A DNA stretch of 64,000 nucleotides from JTS-RE37 sp963756115 (GTDB lineage Bacteria > Bacteroidota > Bacteroidia > Flavobacteriales > Flavobacteriaceae): assembly GCA_963756115.1 (NCBI GenBank), contig CAVWMN010000010.1, positions 1,612,001 through 1,676,000 on the forward strand, in the 5' to 3' direction. Within the stretch, counting starts at the first letter, position 1. Each line of letters starts with the position of its first letter. Under the pieces are notes generated by a model. The model was given only the letters and a program-made list of their open reading frames with translations. It was not told the DNA's origin and made no database searches. This document shows positions 36,901-44,661 of this stretch, piece by piece. Both the position numbers and the translations under genes were made by a program.

Positions 36901-38019
36901 TTATTTAAAGACAGTTTTGAATGAACCAAGGATACTATCCATTGAAACTGCTTCCGGAATTATTTTAGTGCCTGGTTTCACCTTATTGGCACCCTTGGCC
37001 AGGATTGTGGTTCCCTCCTGCACCCCTTCGCTTACTACATACATATTGCCAATCCGGGAGAGGATTGTCAGGGCAGAAGCCACGAGGGAATCACCCTGGA
37101 CCTTATAGACAAAAGTTTTCCCTTGCTGCTCGTAGGTGGATAATGCAGGAACGATAAGGGCATCTTCAAAAACCTGGGGTACCTGTATGGTACCACTGCT
37201 GCCGTTCCGGAGCAAGCCCGCGGAATTATCAAAGCGGGCCCGGAATGTAACGGTCCCGGTCTGAGGGTCAATATCGCCCGAAATGGTCTCAATAATACCC
37301 TCCTTTTCGTATTCCTCCCCGTTGGCTAGTACCAGTTTTACCCTTGAAATATTTTTTATCCTGGATTCCATGGAGGATCCCTCCGTAGCGGATACAAAAC
37401 TTAAAAAATCCTTTTCATTCATAGAAAAATAAGCAAACACGTTGTCAATCGTCGACACCCGGGTAAGTGGGCGTTGGTCCTGCGGGCTGATAAGCGCCCC
37501 CCTGCGGAAATTGATAGACCCGAGAATACCATCAACAGGGCTTCTTATTTCTGCATACCCAATATTGGCAGTAACCCCGTTATAGGCACTTTTGGCCTGC
37601 TCCAGCCGGGCCTTCGCCGTCTCAAGCTGCACATTGCTTATGATATCTTTTTCCACCAGCGGTTTCAGCTTATCTACTTCGACCTGTGCCGCATTGACAT
37701 TGGCCTTTCCTGCAGCAGCTTCCTGGTTGAGCGACTGTGTTTCAAGCCTGAATAGCAACTGCCCGCGTTTTACGTGTTGCCCGGCATCTGCCAGGACTTC
37801 AGTGATGTAACCAGACACCTTGGCCCTCACCTCACTGTTTACCACACCCTCAATATTTGCAGGATACGACTTATAGGATGTTACCGTCCTGGATGCTACA
37901 TCGAGGACCGGGAAAGGTTTTGGCCCCTGGGCCTGTGAAGCCTTTTTGTTGGATTGCCCGCAGGAAAAAAGCATCAGTACAGTAATAAGGCAGGGCAGTA
38001 GTAGTTCTTTTTTAATCAT
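36901..38019 (-). CDS. RND efflux periplasmic adaptor lipoprotein, second system
   Basis: A 372-residue adaptor with a lipobox (CLITVLMLFSC, Cys 20), so it is anchored by lipid as in MexA/AcrA. The lipoyl and hairpin domains are clear: VRAKVSGYITEVLADAGQHV, KRGQLLFRLETQSLNQEAAA, DIISNVQLETAKARLEQAKS, AEIRSPVDGILGSINFRRGA. The barrel has TVTFRARFDNSAGLLRNGSS and the end IVPEAVS-like region. It bridges the pump and the NodT-type channel. It starts 15 bases after the stop of the GbsR/MarR-type regulator gene and is probably co-transcribed with it, so the regulator controls its own operon. Confidence 0.94.
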   Translation of the reverse strand: MIKKELLLPCLITVLMLFSCGQSNKKASQAQGPKPFPVLDVASRTVTSYKSYPANIEGVVNSEVRAKVSGYITEVLADAGQHVKRGQLLFRLETQSLNQEAAAGKANVNAAQVEVDKLKPLVEKDIISNVQLETAKARLEQAKSAYNGVTANIGYAEIRSPVDGILGSINFRRGALISPQDQRPLTRVSTIDNVFAYFSMNEKDFLSFVSATEGSSMESRIKNISRVKLVLANGEEYEKEGIIETISGDIDPQTGTVTFRARFDNSAGLLRNGSSGTIQVPQVFEDALIVPALSTYEQQGKTFVYKVQGDSLVASALTILSRIGNMYVVSEGVQEGTTILAKGANKVKPGTKIIPEAVSMDSILGSFKTVFK

Positions 38020-38034
38020 ATTTCCGGTTATCAG

Positions 38035-38526
38035 TTATAACACGTTCCTTTTATGGAAAGCATCCATTTTCTGAAGGGTAGCCTGTATATTTTTTTTCTG
38101 GGCCTCCAGGTGTTTCTGAAAGATCAGTCCCAGCGATTCATTTTTCCTGAACCGCTGCGGATTGTGTTCGCAGTTGTATTTGTTGATTTTTTCAACAAGC
38201 GTCAATTCTTCTTCTATTGCCAGCAGGTGTTCATTCAGGGTAAGTTTCAGGTAGTTTTTGGTGGATCTGAAATAACGCCTGCGGTCACCGGGTTTGGTAA
38301 AATATTCGACGTATTTTAATTGAATGAGCAGGTTCAGATTGGTAGAAACTGAACTTTTGCTGGCTTCGGTAAGGCCCATCAGTTCCTCAAAGGAATAGCC
38401 CTCCCCCCTGGACAGGATCATGATGGCATAGATACGACCGGCCAGGGGAGTGAAATTATGTTTTTCCTGAAAGTTCAAACCAATTTCCTCAATTAGTTTT
38501 CTTTTTTCTTCCGAACCAGGGGCCAT
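38035..38526 (-). CDS. GbsR/MarR-type transcriptional regulator of the second efflux operon
   Basis: A 163-residue winged-helix regulator from ATG 38526 (an ATG at 38568 would run through the putative operator). The DNA-binding part is LAGRIYAIMILSRGEGYSFE, then LMGLTEASKSSVSTNLNLLI as recognition helix and a wing YFTKPGDRRRYFRS. A C-terminal helix with EKINKYNCEHNPQR would help dimerisation. GbsR/MarR proteins usually repress neighbouring genes and respond to a small ligand. It is the first gene in the efflux operon. A perfect 8-bp inverted repeat lies 29 bases upstream of the start. Confidence 0.88.
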   Translation of the reverse strand: MAPGSEEKRKLIEEIGLNFQEKHNFTPLAGRIYAIMILSRGEGYSFEELMGLTEASKSSVSTNLNLLIQLKYVEYFTKPGDRRRYFRSTKNYLKLTLNEHLLAIEEELTLVEKINKYNCEHNPQRFRKNESLGLIFQKHLEAQKKNIQATLQKMDAFHKRNVL

Positions 38527-38554
38527 ATAAAAAAGATAAGCGATAAATGTACGA

Positions 38555-38578
38555 TTGGTTCGAAACATACCGAACCAA
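38555..38578. promoter_or_regulatory. Palindromic operator upstream of the GbsR/MarR efflux operon
   Basis: TTGGTTCG (38555-38562) and CGAACCAA (38571-38578) are perfect inverted arms separated by 8 bases. Site symmetry and position, 29 bases upstream of the regulator start, fit autorepression by a dimeric winged-helix protein. Confidence 0.6.
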
Positions 38579-38684
38579 ATAAATGCTAAAAATTGGTTAA
38601 AGTTCTGCAGCCAGTCTGAAACTTATGAAACAGAGAAAATATTTTTCAGCAGGTAGTGCCAATAGAAGTTTAGATTACCGAAAA

Positions 38685-38733
38685 AATACCCATAAATGGG
38701 TATTGCCTGCCCTGAATACCCTTCGTAGCTTTG
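38685..38733 (+). promoter_or_regulatory. NarL-type 7-2-7 operator and promoter of the two-component operon
   Basis: AATACCCAT-AA-ATGGGTATT (38685-38704) holds inverted TACCCAT heptamers spaced by two bases, the arrangement known for NarL/NarP sites (TACYYMT). Exactly 21 bases further on comes TAGCTTTG (38726-38733), a TAnnTTTG -7 element. A third half-site, AATACCC, lies at 38715-38721. The operator takes the place of a -33 element, suggesting activation. Confidence 0.7.
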
Positions 38734-38823
38734 ATTGTTTATTTAGCTGAAATATAGTGTGTTAAAACCTAATTGATTGACAAATATATCGTAATTTAAT
38801 GTTTATTTAAATCAGAAAAGATC

Positions 38824-39414
38824 ATGGCACAAAAGAAGGCATCTCTGACATTTCCGGATGAAATTAAAGATAAATATTATACCACCGTGGTCCTTTCAGA
38901 AGATCGAAAGGACGATTTTCAATTTCTGGTTGCATCCCAGTTGTATGGTACATTTTTTGGTATTTATGGCCAGTTTATTGGAAAATGTAATAATGGAAAG
39001 GCGACTGTAGAAAAAATTGTGTTCAGAATTATCAATTACAAGGGGATTGTCAATTTGGGGATTGCTGACATAAAGTTTAAGCCGGCTTCAAAAAAAATCA
39101 AGTTTATCATTACCCTGAGGGGCCTTGGATCAATAGTCCAAAACGTAACATTTAAACCGGATCCCGGGCCATTGATTCTGAATCAGAAAAATGAAATAGT
39201 AATTGAACGTCAATTGCAATCTTTTATAGGTAGTAATGATGAAATCTTCAGCAGCGGAACATTTGACGAAGAATTCTATTTCAGGGATGGACTTTTTCCG
39301 CTCTCTGCGCCCAAAGCGGCATTGGAAAAAATGATTGATAAAATAGAGCGTGAAGCTAATGGAGGAATAGGTTCCAGATGCCCCAAAGGATTAGTGAGAA
39401 TAATATGCCACTGA
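38824..39414 (+). CDS. Unknown protein leading the two-component operon
   Basis: I do not recognise this 196-residue protein. It begins MAQKKASLTFPDEIKDKYY and alternates hydrophobic and polar residues (FLVASQLYGTFFGIYGQFIG, VEKIVFRIINYKGIVNLGIA, IKFIITLRGLGSIVQNVTF), with no signal peptide. Two cysteines lie near its end. A soluble alpha+beta or all-beta fold is likely. It is the first gene after the palindromic promoter and overlaps the histidine kinase start by 10 bases, so its product probably works with that sensor, perhaps as a ligand receiver or accessory effector. This is inference from position only. Confidence 0.7.
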   Translation: MAQKKASLTFPDEIKDKYYTTVVLSEDRKDDFQFLVASQLYGTFFGIYGQFIGKCNNGKATVEKIVFRIINYKGIVNLGIADIKFKPASKKIKFIITLRGLGSIVQNVTFKPDPGPLILNQKNEIVIERQLQSFIGSNDEIFSSGTFDEEFYFRDGLFPLSAPKAALEKMIDKIEREANGGIGSRCPKGLVRIICH

Positions 39415-41258
39415 AGATATGCATCGGCCTATTCCTGGTATTGTGCGAAAGGAATTTTGCACAGACAAATGTAATTGATAATTTTTTTTTTCAGCTAAAA
39501 CAGCTGGAATTTGAAAAGGCCGAGGAAGTAATTTCAGACTACCCAAATGAGACCGAAAAATTATTGCTGATCAATTTAACGGAACTCCTATTGGCTGCTG
39601 GTCAAGAGGATGTACCTGAAGCAGATATTACATCTGATTCTGCTTTTGAAGAAGTGCTGTCACTACTTGTCAAAGGTTACCGAAAGTTGTATTATACTAC
39701 AGACAAGGCCAGCGCCTTTAAATATTTTCACGAATCCTTTGAAATGGCTAGTGATATAGGCTACGAACCGTTGATCAAAGCCACCCTGTTCGCAATTTTT
39801 AACTATTATCAGACAGAATTCCTTAAAAATAGTCAGCAATTTCAAATATACCTGAATGCATTCAAGTCTCTTAAGATGGACAGCGTAGACAGGATTCATC
39901 TTAGTTTATATTCGCTTATTTTTTATTCTCAAACCTCAAAAAAACCAAATGCACCATATTATAATCTTGTAAAGCAGCTTAATGTTTATCTCAAAGTGGT
40001 TGATCCGGCCTCAAGATTAATGCCCAGAATATTGTACGAAAAAGCTTTTAGCTTGGAACTAAATAACCAACTCGACTCTGCGGCCTACTATTATCATAAA
40101 TCATTTCATACAACCAGCGATCACGCATTTTTCCATTATATCCGATTTTCTACGAAAATCAAACTTTCGCACATAGCCTATCAAAACAAAAATTACCAGA
40201 GAGCCTTCGATTTACTAAAGGAGTCCAAACGCTATTCTGACATGTCCGACACCGTAAGGTCCAATCTATTTTTGAACCGATATGCATCGCTTTATTATGC
40301 AGGGCTTGGTCAGTTCGATTCAGCATATTATGACTTAAAAAAATCATTGGATGCCGAGTACAAACTGGATTACCGGACCAATACGCTGGAGATCAACACG
40401 CTCAATGTTGTTTTACAAACCCAGCAAAAAGAACTTGACAATGTCCGCCTCAGACAGAAGGGGACCTGGCTTCTGATAGCCCTATCTACAGTGATCTTAC
40501 TATTATTACTAAGTTACCTGGCCTATAAAAATATTGTAGGGAAAAAGAAAATCGTAGAAAAGGAACGGGAAATCCAGACCCAGAAAGTGGATGCCTTATT
40601 AAAGGAACAGGAGCTTTTAGGTATCGATGCCATGATCGAAGGCCAGGAAAAAGAACGGCAACGTATTGCCAATGACCTTCATGACAATCTGGGAAGCCTA
40701 TTAGCGACCCTGAAACTTCATTTGCAGCATTTACGATCCAAAAGCAATAGCAGTATTGATGCAAATCTGAGCACACCTGAACTGGACAAAACAGATGAAA
40801 TCTTGGAAGAAGCTTATCAAAAAGTACGCCATCTGGCTCATGCGAGGAACGTGGGCGTAAAAGCCCAGGAAGGTTTGTTGCCAGGGGTGAAGAATTTTGC
40901 TGCAAGGGTCTCGGATTCCCACCAACTTTACATCCGCGTAATTGACCACGGAATGGATGAACAGCTGGAAAATTCCCTGGAAATTACGCTGTTCAGGATC
41001 ATACAGGAACTCATAACAAATATTATAAAACACGCCGAGGCTTCCGAAGCCACTATTCATTTAACGCGTCATGCAAATTCCCTTAATGTACTCGTTGAAG
41101 ACAATGGAATAGGCTTTGATACTGCCCATACCCGTCCTGTATCAGGTATGGGCCTGTATTCTATTCGCAAAAGAATTGAGAACCTGAAAGGCCAACTTAC
41201 CGTTGAATCACTACATCAAAAAGGAACCACAGTAATCATAGATATTCCCATGCCATGA
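39405..41258 (+). CDS. TPR-containing sensor histidine kinase (NarL-partner type)
   Basis: A 617-residue kinase from ATG 39405. The signal sequence MPLKICIGLFLVLCERNFAQ sends the N-terminal half to the periplasm; that half is made of TPR-like helical repeats (YYHKSFHTTSDHAFFHYIRF, NKNYQRAFDLLKESKRYSD, YAGLGQFDSAYYDLKKSL). One membrane helix (WLLIALSTVILLLLLSYLA) leads to a coiled coil and a HisKA_3 dimer domain with the phospho-acceptor H426 in ERQRIANDLHDNLGSLLATL. The ATPase has IIQELITNIIKHAEAS (N box), VEDNGIGFD and SGMGLYSIRKRIENL. It should phosphorylate the regulator encoded next, with which it overlaps by four bases (ATGA). An upstream start at 39378 is possible. Confidence 0.93.
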   Translation: MPLKICIGLFLVLCERNFAQTNVIDNFFFQLKQLEFEKAEEVISDYPNETEKLLLINLTELLLAAGQEDVPEADITSDSAFEEVLSLLVKGYRKLYYTTDKASAFKYFHESFEMASDIGYEPLIKATLFAIFNYYQTEFLKNSQQFQIYLNAFKSLKMDSVDRIHLSLYSLIFYSQTSKKPNAPYYNLVKQLNVYLKVVDPASRLMPRILYEKAFSLELNNQLDSAAYYYHKSFHTTSDHAFFHYIRFSTKIKLSHIAYQNKNYQRAFDLLKESKRYSDMSDTVRSNLFLNRYASLYYAGLGQFDSAYYDLKKSLDAEYKLDYRTNTLEINTLNVVLQTQQKELDNVRLRQKGTWLLIALSTVILLLLLSYLAYKNIVGKKKIVEKEREIQTQKVDALLKEQELLGIDAMIEGQEKERQRIANDLHDNLGSLLATLKLHLQHLRSKSNSSIDANLSTPELDKTDEILEEAYQKVRHLAHARNVGVKAQEGLLPGVKNFAARVSDSHQLYIRVIDHGMDEQLENSLEITLFRIIQELITNIIKHAEASEATIHLTRHANSLNVLVEDNGIGFDTAHTRPVSGMGLYSIRKRIENLKGQLTVESLHQKGTTVIIDIPMP

Positions 41259-41869
41259 TACGGATAGCGATCGCAGAGGACCATAATGCCCTGATTGACG
41301 GCATAAAGCTTTATGTGGAATATGAAGATGACATACAATTTATGGGTTATGCCAATAATGGGAGGGACCTGTTGGACCTGGTTGATAGAAAATCTCCTGA
41401 TGTTGTAATTTCTGATATTCGGATGCCTATTATGGATGGCATTGAAGCTACCCGGATCATCACAAAAAAGTATCCTCGGACCAAGGTTATCGCATTTACC
41501 ATGTTTGATCAGGAAGATGCCGTACGGGAGATGCTCCTGGCCGGGGCGAAGGGCTACATACTTAAAAATTCATCTCTGAAAGAATTACTAAATGCCATCC
41601 GGCAGGTCGCTTCCGGTGAAGAATACTATGACGCCACAATTATACCTAACAAAACTGCGAAATCCACCAGGGATAATATTTTAACGCCCCGTCAAATAGA
41701 CATCCTGAAATTAGTAGCACTTGGTAAATCCAATCAGGAGATCGCAGATCTATTATTTATCGGGAGAACCACAGTAGAAACACATCGCAAAAATATGATT
41801 CGAGCTTTAAACCTCCATGGAGCTGGTGAGCTTCTGCGATACGCCTTGGAAAAAAAATATGACTTCTGA
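41255..41869 (+). CDS. NarL/FixJ-family response regulator
   Basis: A 204-residue regulator. The receiver domain has the acid pocket IAIAEDHNALIDGIKLYVE, phospho-acceptor D54 in VVISDIRMPIMDGIEATR, the switch FTMFDQEDAVREMLLAGAKG and the lysine of GYILKNSS. The LuxR-type HTH follows: LTPRQIDILKLVALGKSNQE, IADLLFIGRTTVETHRKN. Its start overlaps the kinase stop (ATGA), so they are translated together. NarL-class proteins bind TACYYMT-like heptamers; two inverted TACCCAT pairs flank this operon, one before the first gene and one after this one, making both likely targets. The C-terminal end KYDF is complete. Confidence 0.95.
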   Translation: MIRIAIAEDHNALIDGIKLYVEYEDDIQFMGYANNGRDLLDLVDRKSPDVVISDIRMPIMDGIEATRIITKKYPRTKVIAFTMFDQEDAVREMLLAGAKGYILKNSSLKELLNAIRQVASGEEYYDATIIPNKTAKSTRDNILTPRQIDILKLVALGKSNQEIADLLFIGRTTVETHRKNMIRALNLHGAGELLRYALEKKYDF

Positions 41870-41885
41870 TCGTTTGGTACGGATG

Positions 41886-41907
41886 GCGACCTACTACTGC
41901 TGGTCGC
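41886..41907 (+). terminator. Possible hairpin terminator after the response regulator gene
   Basis: GCGACC (41886-41891) pairs with GGTCGC (41902-41907) around a ten-base loop, 16 bases after the regulator stop. It lacks a T-run, so terminator function is only possible. Confidence 0.35.
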
Positions 41908-41971
41908 AGGAAGTCCTGTCAACTATCACAATTAATTACAGAAAATTTTTATAACCGACTGATTATCACAT

Positions 41972-42022
41972 AAAATACCCATGGTTGGGTATTTTCTTGT
42001 GAGAGAAAACACGGTAGTTTTG
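41972..42022 (+). promoter_or_regulatory. Second NarL-type operator and promoter, upstream of the secreted-protein gene
   Basis: AAAATACCCA-TGGT-TGGGTATTTT (41972-41995) contains TACCCAT-GG-TTGGGTA in a 7-2-7 layout. From the end of the matching TGGGTATT arm (41993) there are 21 bases to TAGTTTTG (42015-42022), a TAnnTTTG element. This is the same arrangement and spacing as the site at 38685-38733. Confidence 0.7.
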
Positions 42023-42197
42023 ATTTGTTATACAGCTTTATAGGTATAGCAAAAAACAGGAGGCTTGAAAATTAAAATATCCAAATCATGACAATTTATG
42101 GGCCCATACATAATTCGGATTCTATGATTGTTCCAGTCCTCCTTATCAATTAATTGCAAGGTGCAATCTACATTGTTAATCTTTAAAATTTATCACC

Positions 42198-42695
42198 ATG
42201 AAAAAATTATTAACTGGTTTAGTTATCCTCGGTCTAACCAACCTGGCATACCCACAAAATTCGAATGATGGGTCGACGTTTCTCTTGGAAGGGGTTACAG
42301 TATCCCCTAACATGCTCTATTTATCCAGTGTATCTAGCGGAACCCATTCAAAAAGAGTGTGGGATCTGGAAAATTTCGCTGCCCGGTACGATATTACCAA
42401 GTCTCCCTTATTCGACAACTCCGATAGGAACTACACAATATCCTTTAAACAGTCAAAAGGTTTGATATTGGCCACTTATGACAAGAATGGTAATATTATC
42501 AAGACCTCTGAACGATTTAAAGATATTGTCGTCCCCATAGGGGTAAGAAATTACATTGGAAAGGAATATCCAGGATGGGTTCACCAAGGTAATTCATATC
42601 TGGTTTCATATTCGGGAAACAAGAATGTGAAAAAGGTTTATAAAGTTGAAATAGTGAAGCAAAATATGCAGAAAAGAATCAGGATTAGCTCTTAG
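42198..42695 (+). CDS. Small secreted protein, probable target of the two-component system
   Basis: A 165-residue protein with a Sec signal (KKLLTGLVILGLTNLAYPQ). The mature part shows FLLEGVTVSPNMLYLSSVSS, then a DUF2874/PepSY-like beta region: GLILATYDKNGNIIKTSERF, KDIVVPIGVRNYIGKEYPGW, SYLVSYSGNKNVKKVYKVEI. Flavobacterial relatives are sometimes mislabelled nicotinate-nucleotide adenylyltransferase, but no nucleotide-binding motif is present. It should act in the periplasm or outside the cell. The gene stands alone, about 175 bases after a promoter that carries the same operator as the two-component operon. Its exact role is unknown; PepSY-like proteins are often found near sensors. Confidence 0.82.
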   Translation: MKKLLTGLVILGLTNLAYPQNSNDGSTFLLEGVTVSPNMLYLSSVSSGTHSKRVWDLENFAARYDITKSPLFDNSDRNYTISFKQSKGLILATYDKNGNIIKTSERFKDIVVPIGVRNYIGKEYPGWVHQGNSYLVSYSGNKNVKKVYKVEIVKQNMQKRIRISS

Positions 42696-42909
42696 CGCCA
42701 TGGTTTACCGGCTTAAGAACTAGATTTGATTTTGATCCCCTCTCCTGACCCCGGCAGGCAGAGGGGATTAATATAGTGACAGTCCGTAATAGGTTATATA
42801 ATTTTCGTATATATGGTAGATTCATCCAAAGGTTCTTAAGAATTTTACGCTGTTCCCGATTACGGTGCTCCGAAGTTCGTTACTGTGTATAATTGTCAGT
42901 TCTATAGAA

Positions 42910-43089
42910 ATGACAAGCGATCAGAAACGACCTCAGGGGATCACAGGGTGCAAAGTGATCGTAGTTGAACCAACAGCGGATTCTCCCATTTCCTTTGGTA
43001 AAGAGGCGTTTTTTGATTCGCTCACAAAGGCGGGAGTTGATACCGATGATTATCTTAAATTGATAGATTTTCTTGGCTTTCCAGGATGA
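42910..43089 (+). CDS. Small protein of 59 residues, unknown function
   Basis: From ATG 42910 a 59-residue frame runs to 43089; the open frame upstream starts only at a non-ATG codon. The sequence MTSDQKRPQGITGCKVIVVE leads to SPISFGKEAFFDSLTKAGVD and a short helix DYLKLIDFLGF. It looks soluble, with one cysteine. I know no family. Reality is supported by a strong terminator 24 bases after the stop. Function is open. Confidence 0.55.
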   Translation: MTSDQKRPQGITGCKVIVVEPTADSPISFGKEAFFDSLTKAGVDTDDYLKLIDFLGFPG

Positions 43090-43113
43090 ACTATAATAGG
43101 ATTTCTCAGGTAT

Positions 43114-43140
43114 GACCGGGGTATAATCCCCGGTCTTTTT
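43114..43140 (+). terminator. Rho-independent terminator
   Basis: GACCGGGG (43114-43121) and CCCCGGTC (43128-43135) form a perfect 8-bp stem with a six-base loop, followed by five T. It ends the small gene at 42910-43089. Confidence 0.88.
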
Positions 43141-43242
43141 ATTTGATGTAAACAAATCATAATATCATCAGTATGGTCAATGCATAAAAAAAGGAATGAA
43201 AAGGGATGGAGTTCATTTTTAGCTTTTATCCAAAAACCTGAT

Positions 43243-43250
43243 TATCTTTG
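43243..43250 (+). promoter_or_regulatory. -7 promoter element of tRNA-Leu
   Basis: TATCTTTG matches TAnnTTTG and ends 16 bases before the tRNA 5' end at 43267, the expected distance for a transcript starting a few bases before the tRNA. Confidence 0.6.
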
Positions 43251-43266
43251 TCCCCTTAAAATAATT

Positions 43267-43350
43267 GCCCGGGTGCTGGAATTGGTAGACAGGCATGGTT
43301 GAGGGCCATGTGTCCGTATGGGTGTGTGGGTTCAAATCCCATCCCGGGTA
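43267..43350 (+). tRNA. tRNA-Leu (anticodon GAG)
   Basis: The 84-base sequence folds as a class II tRNA. The acceptor arm is GCCCGGG with CCCGGGT (first pair G-U) and the discriminator base is A. The D-arm region is TGGAATTGGTAGACA. The anticodon stem CATGG/CCATG encloses the loop TTGAGGG, giving anticodon GAG (codons CUC and CUU). A long variable arm follows, then the T-arm GTGGGTTCAAATCCCAT. The CCA end is not encoded. A promoter element lies upstream and a terminator just downstream, so it is transcribed alone. Confidence 0.95.
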
Positions 43351-43355
43351 CGTTT

Positions 43356-43387
43356 GCCCCTGAAGTAAGATCTTAGGGGCTTTTTTT
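43356..43387 (+). terminator. Rho-independent terminator of tRNA-Leu
   Basis: GCCCCT (43356-43361) pairs with AGGGGC (43375-43380), with inner AAG/CTT pairing, followed by seven T (43381-43387), immediately after the tRNA. Confidence 0.85.
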
Positions 43388-43410
43388 ATAGTTTTTAGTA
43401 ACCAGAGGGT

Positions 43411-44661
43411 ATGGGTAAAAATGTCATTGTAATCGGCGGGGGTATCATTGGGCTGAGCTGTGCCTACTACCTTCAGCAGGAGGGACATCAGGTTACCATC
43501 CTGGACAAGTCCGATATGTCTGGCGGCGCCTCCTATGTCAATGCGGGATACCTTACACCAAGTCATATTATCCCCCTTGCATCCCCTGGTATGATGGCAA
43601 AAGGCATAAAATATATGTTCAACAGCCGCAGCCCGTTCTATATGAAACCCCGGTTGGACCCCGATTTTATAAAATGGGCCTGGCAATTCAACCGTTCTGC
43701 CACCAGGGCCAATGTTGAAAAGGCCATTCCGCTTATAAAGGACATCAACCTCCTAAGTATGGAACTTTTTTCTGCGCTTCACAGCTCAGGTGAATTTGGG
43801 GGTTTCCACCTTGAAAAGGATGGGTTGCTGATGCTTTATAAAAACCCGATCGAGGGTGAAAAGGAACGGGCCGTAATGCAGCGGGCCATTGATGAAGGCC
43901 TGGATGCCACAGACTTGTCCCGGGCGGAACTGGACCTGGTTCAGCCCAACCTGAATGAGGCAATTCGGGGGGCCATCCATTATAAATGTGATGCACATAC
44001 CTCCCCTGTCGAATTCATGGATAAATTAAAAAAATACCTGGTAGCCCAGGGAATAAAGATCAAAACGAACGAGGAAGTTACCGGCTTTAAAGTCACAGGA
44101 CCCACGTTAACATCGGTTACTACTGTTACGGGTTCTTATGCTGCAGATGAGGTGGTACTCGCTTCCGGCTCCTGGAGCCAGGGACTTGCTAAAAAGTTAA
44201 ACCTCCGGCTGAGCGTTCAGCCCGGTAAGGGGTATCGTATCAATGTAGCCAGGCCAACCGGAATCAGGCTCCCGGCCATATTGATGGAAGCGAAGGTTGC
44301 CGTTACCCCCATGAAAGGATTTACCCGCTTTGCCGGGACTATGGAATTATCGGGGATCAACCACCGGATTAATAAGAAAAGGGTAGCTGCTATCGCCAAT
44401 GCCGCTATGGGGTATTATAACGGCCTGGAGATCTCTGAAGCCGAAATCGGGGATGCCCAATGTGGACTCCGCCCTGTCTCCCCGGACGGACTCCCTTTTA
44501 TTGGCCGGGTGTTGCCTTATAAGAACCTGGCGGTTGCTACAGGTCATGCCATGATGGGATGGAGCCTGGGACCCGCAACCGGGAAACTCATTTCAGAAAT
44601 AATATCCAATAAAAAGCCGTCTATGGCAATAGACGGCTTTGATCCAAATCGGTCTTTCTAA
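43411..44661 (+). CDS. DadA-like FAD-dependent amino-acid oxidoreductase
   Basis: A 416-residue flavoprotein of the DAO/DadA family. It starts with the FAD-binding fold NVIVIGGGIIGLSCAYYLQQ and EGHQVTILDKSDMSGGASYV. Next are the substrate-domain segments DFIKWAWQFNRSATRANVEK and HTSPVEFMDKLKKYLVAQGI, and the late ISEAEIGDAQCGLRPVSPDG and VATGHAMMGWSLGPATGKLI, which close the flavin site. Members oxidise D-amino acids or imino acids such as hydroxyproline epimers, passing electrons to the membrane. No partner genes lie nearby, so the substrate is not set. The last codons include a hairpin terminator that serves the convergent gene. Stops of the two genes abut. Confidence 0.92.
   Translation: MGKNVIVIGGGIIGLSCAYYLQQEGHQVTILDKSDMSGGASYVNAGYLTPSHIIPLASPGMMAKGIKYMFNSRSPFYMKPRLDPDFIKWAWQFNRSATRANVEKAIPLIKDINLLSMELFSALHSSGEFGGFHLEKDGLLMLYKNPIEGEKERAVMQRAIDEGLDATDLSRAELDLVQPNLNEAIRGAIHYKCDAHTSPVEFMDKLKKYLVAQGIKIKTNEEVTGFKVTGPTLTSVTTVTGSYAADEVVLASGSWSQGLAKKLNLRLSVQPGKGYRINVARPTGIRLPAILMEAKVAVTPMKGFTRFAGTMELSGINHRINKKRVAAIANAAMGYYNGLEISEAEIGDAQCGLRPVSPDGLPFIGRVLPYKNLAVATGHAMMGWSLGPATGKLISEIISNKKPSMAIDGFDPNRSF
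44611..44640 (-). terminator. Terminator hairpin inside the 3' coding end of the dadA-like gene
   Basis: AAAGCCGTCTAT (44613-44624) and ATAGACGGCTTT (44629-44640) form a perfect 12-bp stem with loop GGCA. On the minus strand the stem is followed by five T in total, as a terminator for the DUF1080 gene ending at 44662. On the plus strand it lies within codons just before the dadA stop. Confidence 0.75.
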
